NCBI GenBank assembly: GCA_947650005.1 | Contig: CANSTU010000007.1 | Coordinates: 18,422 to 82,421, forward strand | Source of the DNA: an uncultured Lachnospiraceae bacterium | Lineage (GTDB): Bacteria > Bacillota > Clostridia > Lachnospirales > Lachnospiraceae | DNA length: 64,000 nt | Reading direction: 5' to 3' | Shown here: one piece after another, positions 1 to 8,542 of the stretch | Position numbering within the stretch: position 1 is the first letter of the stretch | Layout of the letters: every line of letters begins with the position of its first letter | The notes under the pieces: generated by a model | Database searches by the model: none | What the model was told of the DNA's origin: nothing | Seen by the model: the letters and a program-made list of their open reading frames with translations, nothing else | Made by a program: the position numbers and the translations under genes

Positions 1-209
1 AGCCGATAACCGCCTTGGGCGCCTCTTGTGCTACGCACAAAACCCGCCCTGTTCAATACGGCGATGATCTGTTCCAGATATTTTTCGGAGATTCCCTGCC
101 TGTCCGCGATCTGCTTCACCTTAACATATGCTCCAGCATCATTGACCGCCAGATCCAGCATCACCCGGACCGCATATCTTCCCTTCGTCGAAATTCTCAT
201 GGCACCCAT
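1..209 (-). CDS. Rrf2-family regulator, CymR/IscR-like (3' end cut by window edge)
   Basis: The N-terminal part of an Rrf2-family winged-helix DNA-binding protein can be read, including MRISTKGRYAVRMMLDLA and the recognition segment ISEKYLEQIIAVLNRAGFVRS followed by GAQGGY, all hallmark Rrf2 sequence. The reading frame runs off the left edge, so any C-terminal cysteines cannot be checked. GGGGAAG lies four bases before the ATG at 207-209; an internal ATG at 198-200 gives the canonical MRISTKG start. It lies downstream of metN-metI-metQ and near cysK on the same strand. In Firmicutes the Rrf2 protein CymR, often with CysK as partner, represses sulfur-uptake genes, so a CymR-like role is inferred from context. 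Confidence 0.85.
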   Translation of the reverse strand, partial: MGAMRISTKGRYAVRVMLDLAVNDAGAYVKVKQIADRQGISEKYLEQIIAVLNRAGFVRSTRGAQGGYR

Positions 210-374
210 ATCGCTTCCCCATGCCAGGCGCATCCTTATTGGACGCTGCGCTGTTAATCCCTTGTATTCGTTTCCACACCCGTACGACCCGGAAGCAGAA
301 AATCCGGGCTGCGAAGAACGCGCCCGGTATTTTCACATCCAGGGACAATGTTTGTCCTTTCCCGTTTTCTATGG

Positions 375-1295
375 TCAATCTTCAAAAGGGACCACAGAAC
401 CCTGGTAGGTATCGTTGATAAACTTCTTGATTTCGTCGGACTTAAGCGCTTCCACCAGCGCTTTCACCCCTTCGTTGTTTTCATTTCCCTCTTTGACTGC
501 AATCACGTTCACATAGGTCTGGATCGCATCGGAATCAGAGGTCTCCACCGCGAGCGCATCCGTGGCCGCGTTCAGGCCGGCTTCCAAGGCATAGTTGCCG
601 TTGATCACCGCAAAATCGAAATCCGGAAGGCTTCTGGGAATCTGCGCCGCCTCCAATTCCACAAACTTGATGTTGTGGGGATTCTCTTTGATATCGTTTA
701 TGGTGGCCGTCATGCCCGCCCCGTCGTTCAGCGTGATCAGGCCCTGTTCCTGCAACAGAAGAAGCGCCCTCGCTTCGTTGGTGGTATCGTTGGGCACTGC
801 CACCTCCGCGCCGTCTTCAATGGCCGACAGGTCGGATAGTTTCCCTGGATAAATGCCGATGGGCTCGTAATGGATGCCGCCCGCATTTACTAGATGGGTC
901 CCCTTTTCCTCATTAAAGCTGTCCATATATGCGATGTGCTGGAAGTAGTTGGCGTCCATGTCTCCGCCTTCCACCACCTCATTGGGCTGCACATAGTCTG
1001 TAAACTCCGTTACTTCCAGTTCCCATCCCTTGTCTGCCAGCAGAGGCTTCGCCTGTTCCAGGATCTCCGCATGGGGTACGCTGGTGGCGGCAACGGTAAT
1101 CTTTCCTTTCCTTTCTACCGCTTCTTCCTCCCCCGCATCCGCGCTCTCGGCGGGCGCCTCGGATTCCTCCTCGGTCTGCTCAGGAGCCGCTTCATCGCTC
1201 TGCGCAGGCGCGGACGTCTTAGAAGAACCACAACCCGCGAGAAGCCCCGCCGTAAGTACTGCGGCAAGAATGAGTGACACTGTTTTGCTTTTCAT
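375..1295 (-). CDS. metQ: Methionine ABC transporter substrate-binding lipoprotein MetQ
   Basis: NlpA/MetQ-family lipoprotein of 306 residues. It begins with a lipoprotein signal: basic MKSK, a hydrophobic core and the lipobox LLAGC near residue 22. A low-complexity Glu/Ala/Pro-rich linker follows to about residue 60. The binding domain starts with KITVAATSVPHAEILEQAKP and includes DANYFQHIAYMD, both typical of D/L-methionine binding proteins. A start 12 bases further upstream (1307) has GGAAAGG only one base away, so the ATG at 1295 is preferred. It is the last transporter gene of the metN-metI-metQ series, separated from metI by a 255-base leader with hairpins and a short ORF. It captures methionine, possibly also related sulfur compounds, outside the membrane. 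Confidence 0.92.
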   Translation of the reverse strand: MKSKTVSLILAAVLTAGLLAGCGSSKTSAPAQSDEAAPEQTEEESEAPAESADAGEEEAVERKGKITVAATSVPHAEILEQAKPLLADKGWELEVTEFTDYVQPNEVVEGGDMDANYFQHIAYMDSFNEEKGTHLVNAGGIHYEPIGIYPGKLSDLSAIEDGAEVAVPNDTTNEARALLLLQEQGLITLNDGAGMTATINDIKENPHNIKFVELEAAQIPRSLPDFDFAVINGNYALEAGLNAATDALAVETSDSDAIQTYVNVIAVKEGNENNEGVKALVEALKSDEIKKFINDTYQGSVVPFED

Positions 1296-1328
1296 AATAA
1301 TAACCATGCCTTTCCGTAACCTGAGGAC

Positions 1329-1397
1329 TTAATTGCGAACGTAGTACGCTATGCCGCAGGCACAAATTGCGTGAGAAAAATCTGTGATTTTTCTCAT
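1329..1397 (-). CDS. Candidate 22-codon leader peptide upstream of metQ
   Basis: A short frame starts at ATG (1395-1397) behind a very strong CGGAGGAGG site four bases away and ends with TAA at 1329-1331, 33 bases before metQ. It begins MRKITDFSHAICACG and carries two cysteines, CAC. Its first codons lie in a perfect 10-bp hairpin (1373-1395). The strong ribosome binding site suggests translation, and cysteine codons before a sulfur-amino-acid transporter would suit a leader-peptide control, but that is inference. It could instead be a chance frame inside the repeated hairpin element found elsewhere in the window. Confidence 0.35.
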   Translation of the reverse strand: MRKITDFSHAICACGIAYYVRN

Positions 1398-1434
1398 TAT
1401 CCTCCTCCGTTTCATCTGCCGCCTTTTAGCGGCA
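1373..1434 (-). repeat. Hairpin-SD element in metQ leader
   Basis: Read on the minus strand: a hairpin TGCCGC-TAAAAG-GCGGCA (1417-1434), then GATGAAACGGAGGAGG, then a second perfect hairpin GAGAAAAATC-ACA-GATTTTTCTC (1373-1395). The order hairpin, Shine-Dalgarno, AAATC/GATTT hairpin matches the dispersed element described in the findings, although the bases differ. A weaker third hairpin (TGCC-TGC-GGCA) follows at about 1352-1363. Confidence 0.6.
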
Positions 1435-1552
1435 TGATATCCGAAATTGGCAGGCTGCAGGCCTCCCAATCTCCGATCTATGAATCATCCGGCCCGAATT
1501 TCTGCGAATATCTTTTTCCCATTCCGGCCGGTAATCCGCCTCAGTCCTGCCG

Positions 1553-2218
1553 TCAGCCGGTGATCCGCTTATCCAGCCTTCTCGCCAGGCGCATACATAT
1601 GGCCTGCATAATCTGTACCAGCGCCACCAAGAGCACCACAGTTACCATCATAATATCCACCTGGTATCGGTTATATCCGTATCGGATGGCGATATCTCCC
1701 AATCCGCCTCCTCCCACCGCTCCTGCCATGGCGGAATAGCCCAGGATGGTGCCCAGCGCAATGGCCAGATTCGATAGCAGGGAGGAACGGGCTTCCAACA
1801 GCATCACCTTGAGCACGATGGTGGGAATCCCTGCCCCCATGCTCTGCGCTGCTTCGATCACGCCCTTATCCACCTCCAGAAGGGAGGATTCCACCAGCCT
1901 GGCGATAAAAGGCGCTGCCGCCAGGGTTAACGGAACGATGGTGGCGCTGGGACCATAGCTTTTCCCAACGATCGCCCGGGTAAGGGGAATCACCAAAATC
2001 AGAAGAATCAGGAAGGGAATGCTGCGCATCACATTCACGACCATATCCAGAATGCGGTACAGCACACCGTTGGGCCGCAGTCCCTCTTTCCCGGAAACCA
2101 CCAGGGCTACCCCGGCCGGAAGGCCGATCACATAGGCCAGCAGAGTGGAAACCAGCGTCATATAAACCGTGGCAAAAATGCCTTCCACTATCATCATAAT
2201 CGTTGCACTATTCCACAT
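1553..2218 (-). CDS. metI: Methionine ABC transporter permease MetI
   Basis: Integral membrane permease of 221 residues with the usual five or so hydrophobic segments of the MetI family. The coupling loop that contacts the ATPase is visible around EAAQSMGAGIPTIVLKVMLLEA, and ILGYSAMAGAVGGGGLGDIAIRYGY near residue 160-185 is strongly conserved in methionine permeases. GGAGGAG lies about 11 bases before the ATG. The start overlaps the end of metN by 11 bases, so the two are translationally coupled. Together with MetN and MetQ it imports methionine. Function is secure from sequence and context. Confidence 0.95.
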   Translation of the reverse strand: MWNSATIMMIVEGIFATVYMTLVSTLLAYVIGLPAGVALVVSGKEGLRPNGVLYRILDMVVNVMRSIPFLILLILVIPLTRAIVGKSYGPSATIVPLTLAAAPFIARLVESSLLEVDKGVIEAAQSMGAGIPTIVLKVMLLEARSSLLSNLAIALGTILGYSAMAGAVGGGGLGDIAIRYGYNRYQVDIMMVTVVLLVALVQIMQAICMRLARRLDKRITG

Positions 2219-3221
2219 AATCGTCCAGCTCCTCCACCGTAAGTTTTCTTTCCTTTAGATATCGGATCATCCGTTCCGCCGTCTGGATATCCTCCGGAAG
2301 CTGCAGGACCATCTGCCCTCTGGCAATGCCGCCCACATCCTGGGTATCCGCCAGCAGGATGTTCACAGGCGCTTTACACTCCAGCACCATATTGGCGATC
2401 ACCGGCTCAAAGGAAGAATTCTCCGTGAACACGATACGCACGCAACGCCTGCTGTGCATCCGCGCTATGCCTCTCTCCCCCTGGAAAACGAGCTTTCTGG
2501 CTGCCTTGGACTTCGGCCTGGAAAACACCTCTTCCACCGTACCCTTCTCCGCAAGATTGCCGCTGTCAATGATGGCTACATGGCTGCAGATCTCTTGTAC
2601 CACGCCCATCTCATGAGTGATAATGACGATGGTAATGCCATATTTCCGATTGATTTCTTTTAACAGTTCCAGGATGGAACGAGTGGTGGTAGGATCCAAA
2701 GCGCTCGTGGCTTCATCGCACAGAAGGATCCGGGGATTCATGGCCAGAGAACGGGCGATCGCCACCCGTTGCTTCTGGCCGCCGGAAAGCTGGGACGGAT
2801 AGGCATCCGCCTTCTCCGAAAGGCCGACAACCTTCAGAAACTCCCTGGCCTCCTGCCTGGCCTCTTTCTTCTTCTTTCCAAGGATCTCCAAGGAAAAACA
2901 CACATTGTCCAAAACCGTCCGCTGCATCAGCAGATTAAAATGTTGGAAAATCATGGCCACGCTGTTGCGCACCTTCCGAAGTTCCCTGTCGCTGCATTCG
3001 GACAGTTCTACCCCATCGATGCAGACGGTGCCCTCCGTGGGCCTCTCCAGGAAATTCAGGCAGCGCACCAACGTACTCTTTCCCGCACCCGACATACCGA
3101 TAATGCCGTAAATATCCCCTTTATGCACGTCCAAGCTGATATCCTTCAGCGCTTCCACCTGTCCGTCCCTGGTCTGGAAAGTTTTCGTTACATGTCGAAT
3201 CTGTATCACAGGCGTTTCCAT
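2208..3221 (-). CDS. metN: Methionine ABC transporter ATP-binding protein MetN
   Basis: ABC ATPase of 337 residues with Walker [10 protein letters not shown] (about residue 42), signature [14 protein letters not shown] (about 140), Walker [14 protein letters not shown] and the switch histidine in IIITHEMG. About 80 extra C-terminal residues form the NIL domain (substrate-sensing region of MetN). The ATG at 3221 ([11 protein letters not shown]) has GGGGGA ten bases upstream; the longer start at 3239 has no good site. The leader holds a promoter at 3362-3390 and two hairpins, GTCCGC-ACAAG-GCGGAC and CCGTTAAAGCGG, the second followed by GATGGGGGA as in the dispersed hairpin-SD element. It is the first gene of a metN-metI-metQ operon. 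Confidence 0.95.
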   Translation of the reverse strand: METPVIQIRHVTKTFQTRDGQVEALKDISLDVHKGDIYGIIGMSGAGKSTLVRCLNFLERPTEGTVCIDGVELSECSDRELRKVRNSVAMIFQHFNLLMQRTVLDNVCFSLEILGKKKKEARQEAREFLKVVGLSEKADAYPSQLSGGQKQRVAIARSLAMNPRILLCDEATSALDPTTTRSILELLKEINRKYGITIVIITHEMGVVQEICSHVAIIDSGNLAEKGTVEEVFSRPKSKAARKLVFQGERGIARMHSRRCVRIVFTENSSFEPVIANMVLECKAPVNILLADTQDVGGIARGQMVLQLPEDIQTAERMIRYLKERKLTVEELDDYVE

Positions 3222-3361
3222 CTTCGTCCGTTCCCCCATCGCCGCTTTAACGGGTTTCCCTTTTTCTCACAATGTCCGCCTTGTGCGGACACCTGTTTTT
3301 ATCTCTTTTCTACGAACTGCCCAATAAGAACCAGGCTTTTCAATTTTTTTACACGTTTTCT

Positions 3362-3390
3362 ATCATATCATACTTTTCTTCTGTCTGCAA
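3362..3390 (-). promoter_or_regulatory. Sigma-A type promoter for metNIQ
   Basis: Minus-strand TTGCAG (3385-3390), a 17-base spacer and TATGAT (3362-3367). It lies about 140 bases before metN, in the gap after cysK, so metNIQ can be transcribed independently of cysK. Confidence 0.55.
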
Positions 3391-3484
3391 ACAGGAAACA
3401 AACTTTCTTAAAAACCATTTTCTGTTCCAAAGTCATTTCCTCAGGATCTCTTCCTCATAGGCCCGGCGTCCGCTTTCGTGAATC

Positions 3485-4426
3485 CTAACATTCCTCATCG
3501 TACAGAGGCGTGGACAGATAACGGTCCCCGGAATCGGGCAAAAGCGCCACAATAACTTTTCCCTTATTTTCCGCCCTTCCCGCCAACAGGGTAGCGGCAT
3601 ACAGCGCCGCTCCGGAAGTGATGCCGGTGAGGATTCCCTCCCGTTTCGCCAATTCCCGGCCCGTACGGAAGGCATCCTCATTTTCCACGGCGATGATCTC
3701 ATCATATATTTCCGTATCCAGGATAGACGGTATAAAGCCTGCGCCGATCCCCTGAAGGCCATGGGCTCCCGGCTGGCCGCCGGAAAGCACCGGCGAAGCG
3801 GCGGGTTCTACAGCCACCACCCGGACTGAGGGATTCTTTTCCTTTAAATAGCTTCCAACCCCCGTAATGGTTCCTCCCGTCCCCACGCCGGCCACAAAGA
3901 TATCCACCTTTCCGTCCGTATCCTCCCAGATCTCAGGGCCCGTGGACTTTCTGTGTGCCTTGGCATTGGAGGGATTGTCAAACTGTCCCGGAAGAAAAGA
4001 TCCCGAAATTTCTCTATTCAGCTCCTCTGCCCTGGCAATAGCGCCTTTCATCCCCTCAGCCCCCGGTGTAAGGACGATCTGCGCGCCATATGCCTTTAAC
4101 AGTTTCCGGCGCTCCATACTCATGGTTTCCGGCAGGGTCAGAATGGTCCGATACCCCCTTGCAGCCGCAATGGCTGCCAGCCCTATGCCCGTATTTCCGC
4201 TGGTGGGCTCGATAATCGTCGCCCCCGGCTTCAGCAGGCCGGCTTCCTCCGCATCCAGAATCATCTGCAGGGCTGCCCTGTCCTTCACGCTTCCCGCAGG
4301 ATTCAGATATTCCAGTTTCAGCAATATAACGGCATCCCTAATTCCCGCCGCCTTTTCATAATTCACAGGCTCCAAAAGCGGTGTTTTTCCGATCAGCTCC
4401 CACACGCTCTTTTTCAACTTCGCCAT
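3485..4426 (-). CDS. cysK: Cysteine synthase A (O-acetylserine sulfhydrylase)
   Basis: PLP-dependent enzyme of 313 residues that makes L-cysteine from O-acetylserine and sulfide. Visible: [10 protein letters not shown] near the start, the PLP-lysine segment [12 protein letters not shown] (Lys about 44), the substrate loop [12 protein letters not shown], the phosphate-binding GTGGTITGV and ITSGAAL. The C-terminus ends YDEEC rather than the usual longer helix. GGGAG five bases before the ATG at 4426 fits best; a longer start at 4456 also has AAGGA, so the true start is not certain. The neighbouring Rrf2 gene suggests a CymR-CysK regulatory pair (inference). Confidence 0.95.
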   Translation of the reverse strand: MAKLKKSVWELIGKTPLLEPVNYEKAAGIRDAVILLKLEYLNPAGSVKDRAALQMILDAEEAGLLKPGATIIEPTSGNTGIGLAAIAAARGYRTILTLPETMSMERRKLLKAYGAQIVLTPGAEGMKGAIARAEELNREISGSFLPGQFDNPSNAKAHRKSTGPEIWEDTDGKVDIFVAGVGTGGTITGVGSYLKEKNPSVRVVAVEPAASPVLSGGQPGAHGLQGIGAGFIPSILDTEIYDEIIAVENEDAFRTGRELAKREGILTGITSGAALYAATLLAGRAENKGKVIVALLPDSGDRYLSTPLYDEEC

Positions 4427-4683
4427 ATTCGCTCCCATCTGCGTTTTTATGCGCATTTATTTCCTTTTTTCTATTCATACTATTTCAGTATGATTATTTT
4501 GAATCGAATATACACCCATTCCCTTTTCCTGTCAAGAGGCCAATCGGCACATTCGGGCGTCTGCCATACGCTGTCCTTCCGCCTTTCTCTGAATCAGGAA
4601 CGGATAACCTCTGTGGTGTAAAACCGGATTTCCAATGCTTTGGCGCATTTATTCTTCCTCCCTTGCACCGAGGAACTGGGCGA

Positions 4684-5988
4684 TCAGTACCGTAAAGCCG
4701 CCCTGGCCGCCCCCGCCGCTGCTTCTTCCTGCGTTTCTCCGATAACCACCTTCATGCCAAATCGGCCGGCCACTTCCTGCGCCAGAAGCGGATTCTTTCT
4801 GATTCCGTTTCCGCTGGCCACGATCTCCTGTTTTCCCTTCCTGATTTCAGCTGGGAAACGCTCATACAGCCGGTACAGCTCATCCGCCATTCCCCGCACA
4901 TAGGCTCGAATTAGATCCGCAGGATGGAACGTATCGAAGGTCAAGCCATTCATCCCTCCCAATTCCCCGGTATTTTCCGCTCCGTCTCCCCGCTCTCCGT
5001 ACAGAAGCGGTCGGATCCGCAGCGCGGTATCCCTTTTCCCACCTCCCAGCCGCGCCATGGTTTCGTAAGCGTTGACCCGTTCCCCGGTAAAGGCCTCCAC
5101 CGTTTCCTCAAAAAAAGCCGCAAGCCTCTCATACACCTTCCCGCCGTTCAGAGAAGCGCCCACGTAGAGATAGCCGCTTCCGAAAAACGGCCTGATCTCC
5201 ACGCCCTGTGCGGGCATCAAGCGGCTGTCAAATACGGAAACCTGGGATCCCGTGCCCACGTTAATGCTCACCTGCTCCTCCGGACGATCGACTGCGCCGT
5301 AGAAACTGGCCTGATTATCACCGACGGCACAGCAAACCGGAACGCCCTCCCAATCTCCTGCACGTTCTCCCTTTCGGCTTAATTCGGGATAAAAGCCCAC
5401 GTCCACACCGGTGCGCGCCAATCTATCCAGGACAAAGCCCCCTTTTCCCAAATCGAATCCGCCAAATCCTGCCGCCATGGATTCCTCCACCAGCGGCGCT
5501 TTCCTTCCGGTCAGCCGCATGGCCACATAGTCTCCGATTCCCGCAAACCGTTCTGCCCCTTCCGGAATCCGCCCTTTTTTCCCTAGATAAAAATGGGTCA
5601 CCGTCCCATATCCGGAATACAGGGGCAGCCCGGTGTGCAGACGCAGGAAGGCTTCATAGCTCATGCCGTCCCCCATATGCTCTTTTCCCTTTTCATCTTT
5701 CCACGTATACAGCGGCGAGACCGCCCGCCCCTCCCCATCTATGTATACAATCCCATGCATCTGGCTGGAGATACCAACAGCATCGATCCGCGACGCCCCA
5801 AAGCCCTTCTGCTCCGCCTCCGCCAGCATGTCCATCACTTTATCGATAATCGCCTCCGGATCCTGCTCAAACGTCCCGTCCAAAAAGGTGTTCTGCCTGT
5901 TCGTCACAAAGGGAAGTCCCTCCGCCCCTTCTTCATATCCTGCCATACATATGGAAGTGGTTCCTATATCGATTCCCAAAGCCCTCAT
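4684..5988 (-). CDS. FGGY-family carbohydrate kinase, sedoheptulokinase-like
   Basis: Sugar kinase of 434 residues with the actin-like ATPase fold: phosphate-1 loop GIDIGTTSICMAGYE at the N-terminus, GISSQMHGIVYID (substrate region), catalytic Asp in VGDNQASFYGAV, and phosphate-2 loop SINVGTGSQVSVFD. The combination with QMHG and the DNQASF block resembles bacterial proteins annotated as sedoheptulokinase, but substrate cannot be settled from sequence; xylulokinase-like specificity is the alternative. GGAGG lies five bases before the ATG at 5988, better than the upstream in-frame ATG at 6003. It is a single-gene unit, divergent from carbamate kinase, with its own candidate promoter. Confidence 0.8.
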   Translation of the reverse strand: MRALGIDIGTTSICMAGYEEGAEGLPFVTNRQNTFLDGTFEQDPEAIIDKVMDMLAEAEQKGFGASRIDAVGISSQMHGIVYIDGEGRAVSPLYTWKDEKGKEHMGDGMSYEAFLRLHTGLPLYSGYGTVTHFYLGKKGRIPEGAERFAGIGDYVAMRLTGRKAPLVEESMAAGFGGFDLGKGGFVLDRLARTGVDVGFYPELSRKGERAGDWEGVPVCCAVGDNQASFYGAVDRPEEQVSINVGTGSQVSVFDSRLMPAQGVEIRPFFGSGYLYVGASLNGGKVYERLAAFFEETVEAFTGERVNAYETMARLGGGKRDTALRIRPLLYGERGDGAENTGELGGMNGLTFDTFHPADLIRAYVRGMADELYRLYERFPAEIRKGKQEIVASGNGIRKNPLLAQEVAGRFGMKVVIGETQEEAAAGAARAALRY

Positions 5989-6061
5989 ATCTTCCTCCCA
6001 CATAATCGTATATCAAATCCTGCCGCGCTGCACGCTTTCACGTCGGCTTGTCACGCTCCTT

Positions 6062-6090
6062 ATCGTATCATAAAACGGCAGACTTGTCAT
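6062..6090 (-). promoter_or_regulatory. Candidate promoter for the FGGY kinase
   Basis: Minus-strand ATGACA (6085-6090), 17-base spacer, TACGAT (6062-6067). About 75 bases upstream of the kinase start; a one-base departure from consensus at each box. Confidence 0.4.
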
Positions 6091-6140
6091 CTTTCAGGGC
6101 AGCAACGATTGAAGCGGTGTTCCCCGTAGCCCCTATCTTT

Positions 6141-6189
6141 ATCGGTGTACAAACCACCGCCCTTCTGCTATAATTGGGAAAACACCGAT
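6141..6189 (+). promoter_or_regulatory. Promoter bracketed by an 8-bp inverted repeat, upstream of carbamate kinase
   Basis: TGTACA (6146-6151), an exact 17-base spacer and TATAAT (6169-6174). The promoter is enclosed by ATCGGTGT (6141-6148) and ACACCGAT (6182-6189), perfect inverted copies. Such an arrangement would suit a repressor that covers or loops the promoter. The leader that follows holds a hairpin (CCACGGC / GCCGTGG, about 6202-6230). Confidence 0.6.
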
Positions 6190-6252
6190 ACATGCCAGGC
6201 CACGGCCGCTGTTATGACGCCGTGGCCGGCCGGGACGCAGAAAGGCGGCATT

Positions 6253-7200
6253 ATGGACAGTCTGAATAGAAAAAAAAGAGCGGTCGTTTCCCTGGGCCAC
6301 CAGGCTCTGGGCTATACCACCACGGAACAATGGGATGCGGTCAAAACCACGGCAAAAGCGCTTGCCGATCTGGTGGAAGCGGGCTATCAGCTCACCATCA
6401 CGCACAGCAACGGCCCCCAGGTGAGCATGATACATAAGGCTATGACGGAGCTGCGCCGGGTTTATATCGATTATACGCCCGCTCCCATGTGCGTATGCAA
6501 TGCCATGAGCCAGGGCTATGTGGGCTATGATATCCAGAATTCCCTGCGGGCCGAACTGCTCAGCCGCGGCATCTCTACACCGGTGAGTGCCATTCTCACA
6601 CAAGTGACCGTGGATCCCTATGACGAAGCATTCTATGAACCCACCAAGCGTATCGGCCGCCATATGTCGGTCGAGGACGCTGAAATTGAACTGAAAAAGG
6701 GAAACTATGTAGTGGAAGAACCTGGGAAAGGATTCCGGCGCATCGTAGCCGCTCCCAAGCCCATTGACATCCTGGAAATCGAGGCCATCCGCACCTTGGC
6801 CGAAGCCGATCAGGTTGTCATTGCCTGCGGCGGGGGAGGCATCCCTGTCATCCCGCAGGAACATGCCCTAAAAGGCGCCTCCGCCGTTATCGAAAAGGAT
6901 TGCATCGCAGGAAAGCTGGCCATCGATTTGCAGGCCGATTCTCTCATGATCCTCACGGGTGTGAAGCAGGTTTATAAGGACTACCGAAAGGAAACGGAAG
7001 CTCCCATACGTTCCATGACCGTATCCCAGGCCAGGGCCTATGCGCAGGACGGACAATTTGAGCCGGGAACCATGCTTCCTAAAATCGAAGCAGCCATCTC
7101 CTATCTGGAGGCAGTGCCCTCCGGGGATGTGCTGATCACCTCCTTGGACTGCGTGTCGGACGCCATCCTCCACAGGATGGGGACGCGGATTACGCCATAA
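6253..7200 (+). CDS. arcC: Carbamate kinase
   Basis: Amino-acid-kinase-family enzyme of 315 residues, the normal size for carbamate kinase, which converts carbamoyl phosphate and ADP to ATP, carbamate. Visible: SLGHQALG in the position of the usual nucleotide-binding GGNAL motif, THSNGPQVSMI (conserved in carbamate kinases), CVCNAMSQGYVGYDIQ, VIACGGGGIPVI and IEKDCIAGKLAIDLQADSL. The SLGHQAL variant of the first motif is atypical. AAAGGCGG precedes the ATG at 6253; the 36-codon in-frame extension upstream has no homologous look. No arginine deiminase or ornithine transcarbamylase neighbours are present, so its pathway (arginine, agmatine, purine or allantoin breakdown) cannot be assigned. Confidence 0.88.
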   Translation: MDSLNRKKRAVVSLGHQALGYTTTEQWDAVKTTAKALADLVEAGYQLTITHSNGPQVSMIHKAMTELRRVYIDYTPAPMCVCNAMSQGYVGYDIQNSLRAELLSRGISTPVSAILTQVTVDPYDEAFYEPTKRIGRHMSVEDAEIELKKGNYVVEEPGKGFRRIVAAPKPIDILEIEAIRTLAEADQVVIACGGGGIPVIPQEHALKGASAVIEKDCIAGKLAIDLQADSLMILTGVKQVYKDYRKETEAPIRSMTVSQARAYAQDGQFEPGTMLPKIEAAISYLEAVPSGDVLITSLDCVSDAILHRMGTRITP

Positions 7201-7261
7201 ACTCGGCCGCTTGTATTGTTGGCATGGATGGAAGCGCTTGCGTAGCGGAATGAGAGGAAAT

Positions 7262-7915
7262 ATGAAGCGGGTTATACTTTTTGATTTCGACTATACTCTG
7301 GGTGATTCCACGGACGGGATCGTGGAAAGCATCAGCCATGCGCTGTATAAAATGAACCTGCCATGTCCCTCCAGGGATGCCATCACAAAAACCATCGGCC
7401 TGTCCCTGGCCAGGACTTATGAGGCGTTGACCGGAGAAAAAGAAGAAAAGAAAATCCGAACCTTTGAAGGATATTTTCAGGAAAAGGCCGACGAAGTCAT
7501 GGTCTCCAGCGCCGCTCTCTATCACGGTGTCCCGAAGCTGCTGGAAACTTTGCACGAGAAGGGGATCGAAACTGGTATTGTCACCACTAAATACCATCGG
7601 CGGATCCAGGAGATTCTAACCGTAAACGCAGTGGAGCGGCTCGTGGACGCCATTGTCGGCGGAGACGACGTGAAGCGCCCCAAACCCGATCCGGAAGGAA
7701 TCCTGAGCCTGCAGGAACGGTTTGACATTCCCCCGAAGGAAATGTTGTACGTGGGCGACAGCGTCGTGGACGCCCAGGCGGCGCAGGCCGCCCATGTGGA
7801 CTTCATCGCTGTTTTAACGGGTACATCCACGCCAGAGGAACTCCGGGCATATCCATGCCTTCACATTCTTAGAGCTGTCGAAGAGTTAATGGCTCTGACA
7901 GAGCTTTTTCCCTAA
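7262..7915 (+). CDS. HAD-superfamily phosphatase, phosphoglycolate phosphatase/beta-phosphoglucomutase type
   Basis: HAD hydrolase of 217 residues. Motif I is FDFDYTLGDST (nucleophile Asp near residue 8), motif II is IVTTKYH (the Thr), motif III the Lys in VKRPKPDPEG, and motif IV YVGDSVVDAQAA. The helical cap between residues about 20 and 85 is the subfamily I type of phosphoglycolate phosphatases. The second acidic residue of motif I is Tyr (DFDYT instead of DxDGT), which keeps the Asp-x-Asp pair. AGAGGAAAT precedes the ATG. It follows carbamate kinase by 61 bases on the same strand and is probably co-transcribed. Substrate unknown. Confidence 0.85.
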   Translation: MKRVILFDFDYTLGDSTDGIVESISHALYKMNLPCPSRDAITKTIGLSLARTYEALTGEKEEKKIRTFEGYFQEKADEVMVSSAALYHGVPKLLETLHEKGIETGIVTTKYHRRIQEILTVNAVERLVDAIVGGDDVKRPKPDPEGILSLQERFDIPPKEMLYVGDSVVDAQAAQAAHVDFIAVLTGTSTPEELRAYPCLHILRAVEELMALTELFP

Positions 7916-7969
7916 CGGCTCTGCCAGAACTTTTCCTAAATCAACAAAATCAACAAGTTATTCAGAAAT

Positions 7970-8010
7970 GGGCAGCGGACATCATTTTGCCATGCGTCCG
8001 CTGCCCGTCT
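7970..8010. terminator. Bidirectional terminator-like hairpin
   Basis: Arms GGGCAGCGGAC (7970-7980) and GTCCGCTGCCC (7996-8006) are perfect, with a short T-rich tail after the right arm. It lies between the convergent HAD gene and lspA and can serve both. Confidence 0.75.
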
Positions 8011-8031
8011 TTCCGCCCTATTGTGAGGAAT

Positions 8032-8505
8032 CTATCTCTTGCGGCATTCCATGTTCCCTTTCAAAGATACCATCAACGCCCCGATCAGAATGCAAAAATC
8101 CGAAATATTAAATACGATTCGCCGCAGCGGCTTCCACTTCACGGGAAAGCTGAAATAATCCACCACGTATTTCCGCTTCAGCCTGTCGTAAGTATTGCTG
8201 TACGCTCCGCCCAGCAGCAGGGAAAGGCCGGCCTTCATCCATCCGTTCCCGCGCCCAGTCAAGGTTATGGCAAATCCGAGGGTTAGTGCACTTGTCAGCA
8301 GCAGGGAAAGACCGGCCACAGCTGCGCTGTGTGCGCTTCCCACATCGAGGCAGGCTCCTTTATTGTGATACTTCCGTACCAAAATCATGCCTCCCAGGAT
8401 CCTTTTTTCCGTCCCGGCCTGCACGTTCCTCTCCACATGTTTTTTTAAAAACAGCTCCCCGCCGAAAATGGCCGCTGGGATTCCCACATAGAAATATTTC
8501 ATCAT
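8032..8505 (-). CDS. Divergent signal peptidase II (LspA family)
   Basis: Small membrane protein of 157 residues with four hydrophobic segments. LspA landmarks are present in divergent form: NKGACLD (normally NxGAAFG), GGAYSNTYDRLKRKYVVDYF (normally GAxGNxxDRxxxGxVxDF) and FNISDFCILIG (normally FNxADxxI). The two catalytic Asp positions, in YDRL and NISD, are kept. Lipoprotein signal peptidase cleaves prolipoprotein signal peptides. The divergence suggests a second, specialised copy rather than the housekeeping enzyme. The leader has CTGC-GGTACG-GCAG followed by GAGCG before the ATG. Function by family; specialisation is inferred. Confidence 0.75.
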   Translation of the reverse strand: MMKYFYVGIPAAIFGGELFLKKHVERNVQAGTEKRILGGMILVRKYHNKGACLDVGSAHSAAVAGLSLLLTSALTLGFAITLTGRGNGWMKAGLSLLLGGAYSNTYDRLKRKYVVDYFSFPVKWKPLRRIVFNISDFCILIGALMVSLKGNMECRKR

Positions 8506-8542
8506 TGAAATCGCTCCTGCCGTACCGCAGCGCGTCCGGCCC

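Noticed and set aside
2769..3488. 239-codon plus-strand open frame
   Set aside because: Antisense to metN and its promoter region; composition is a mirror of the real gene.
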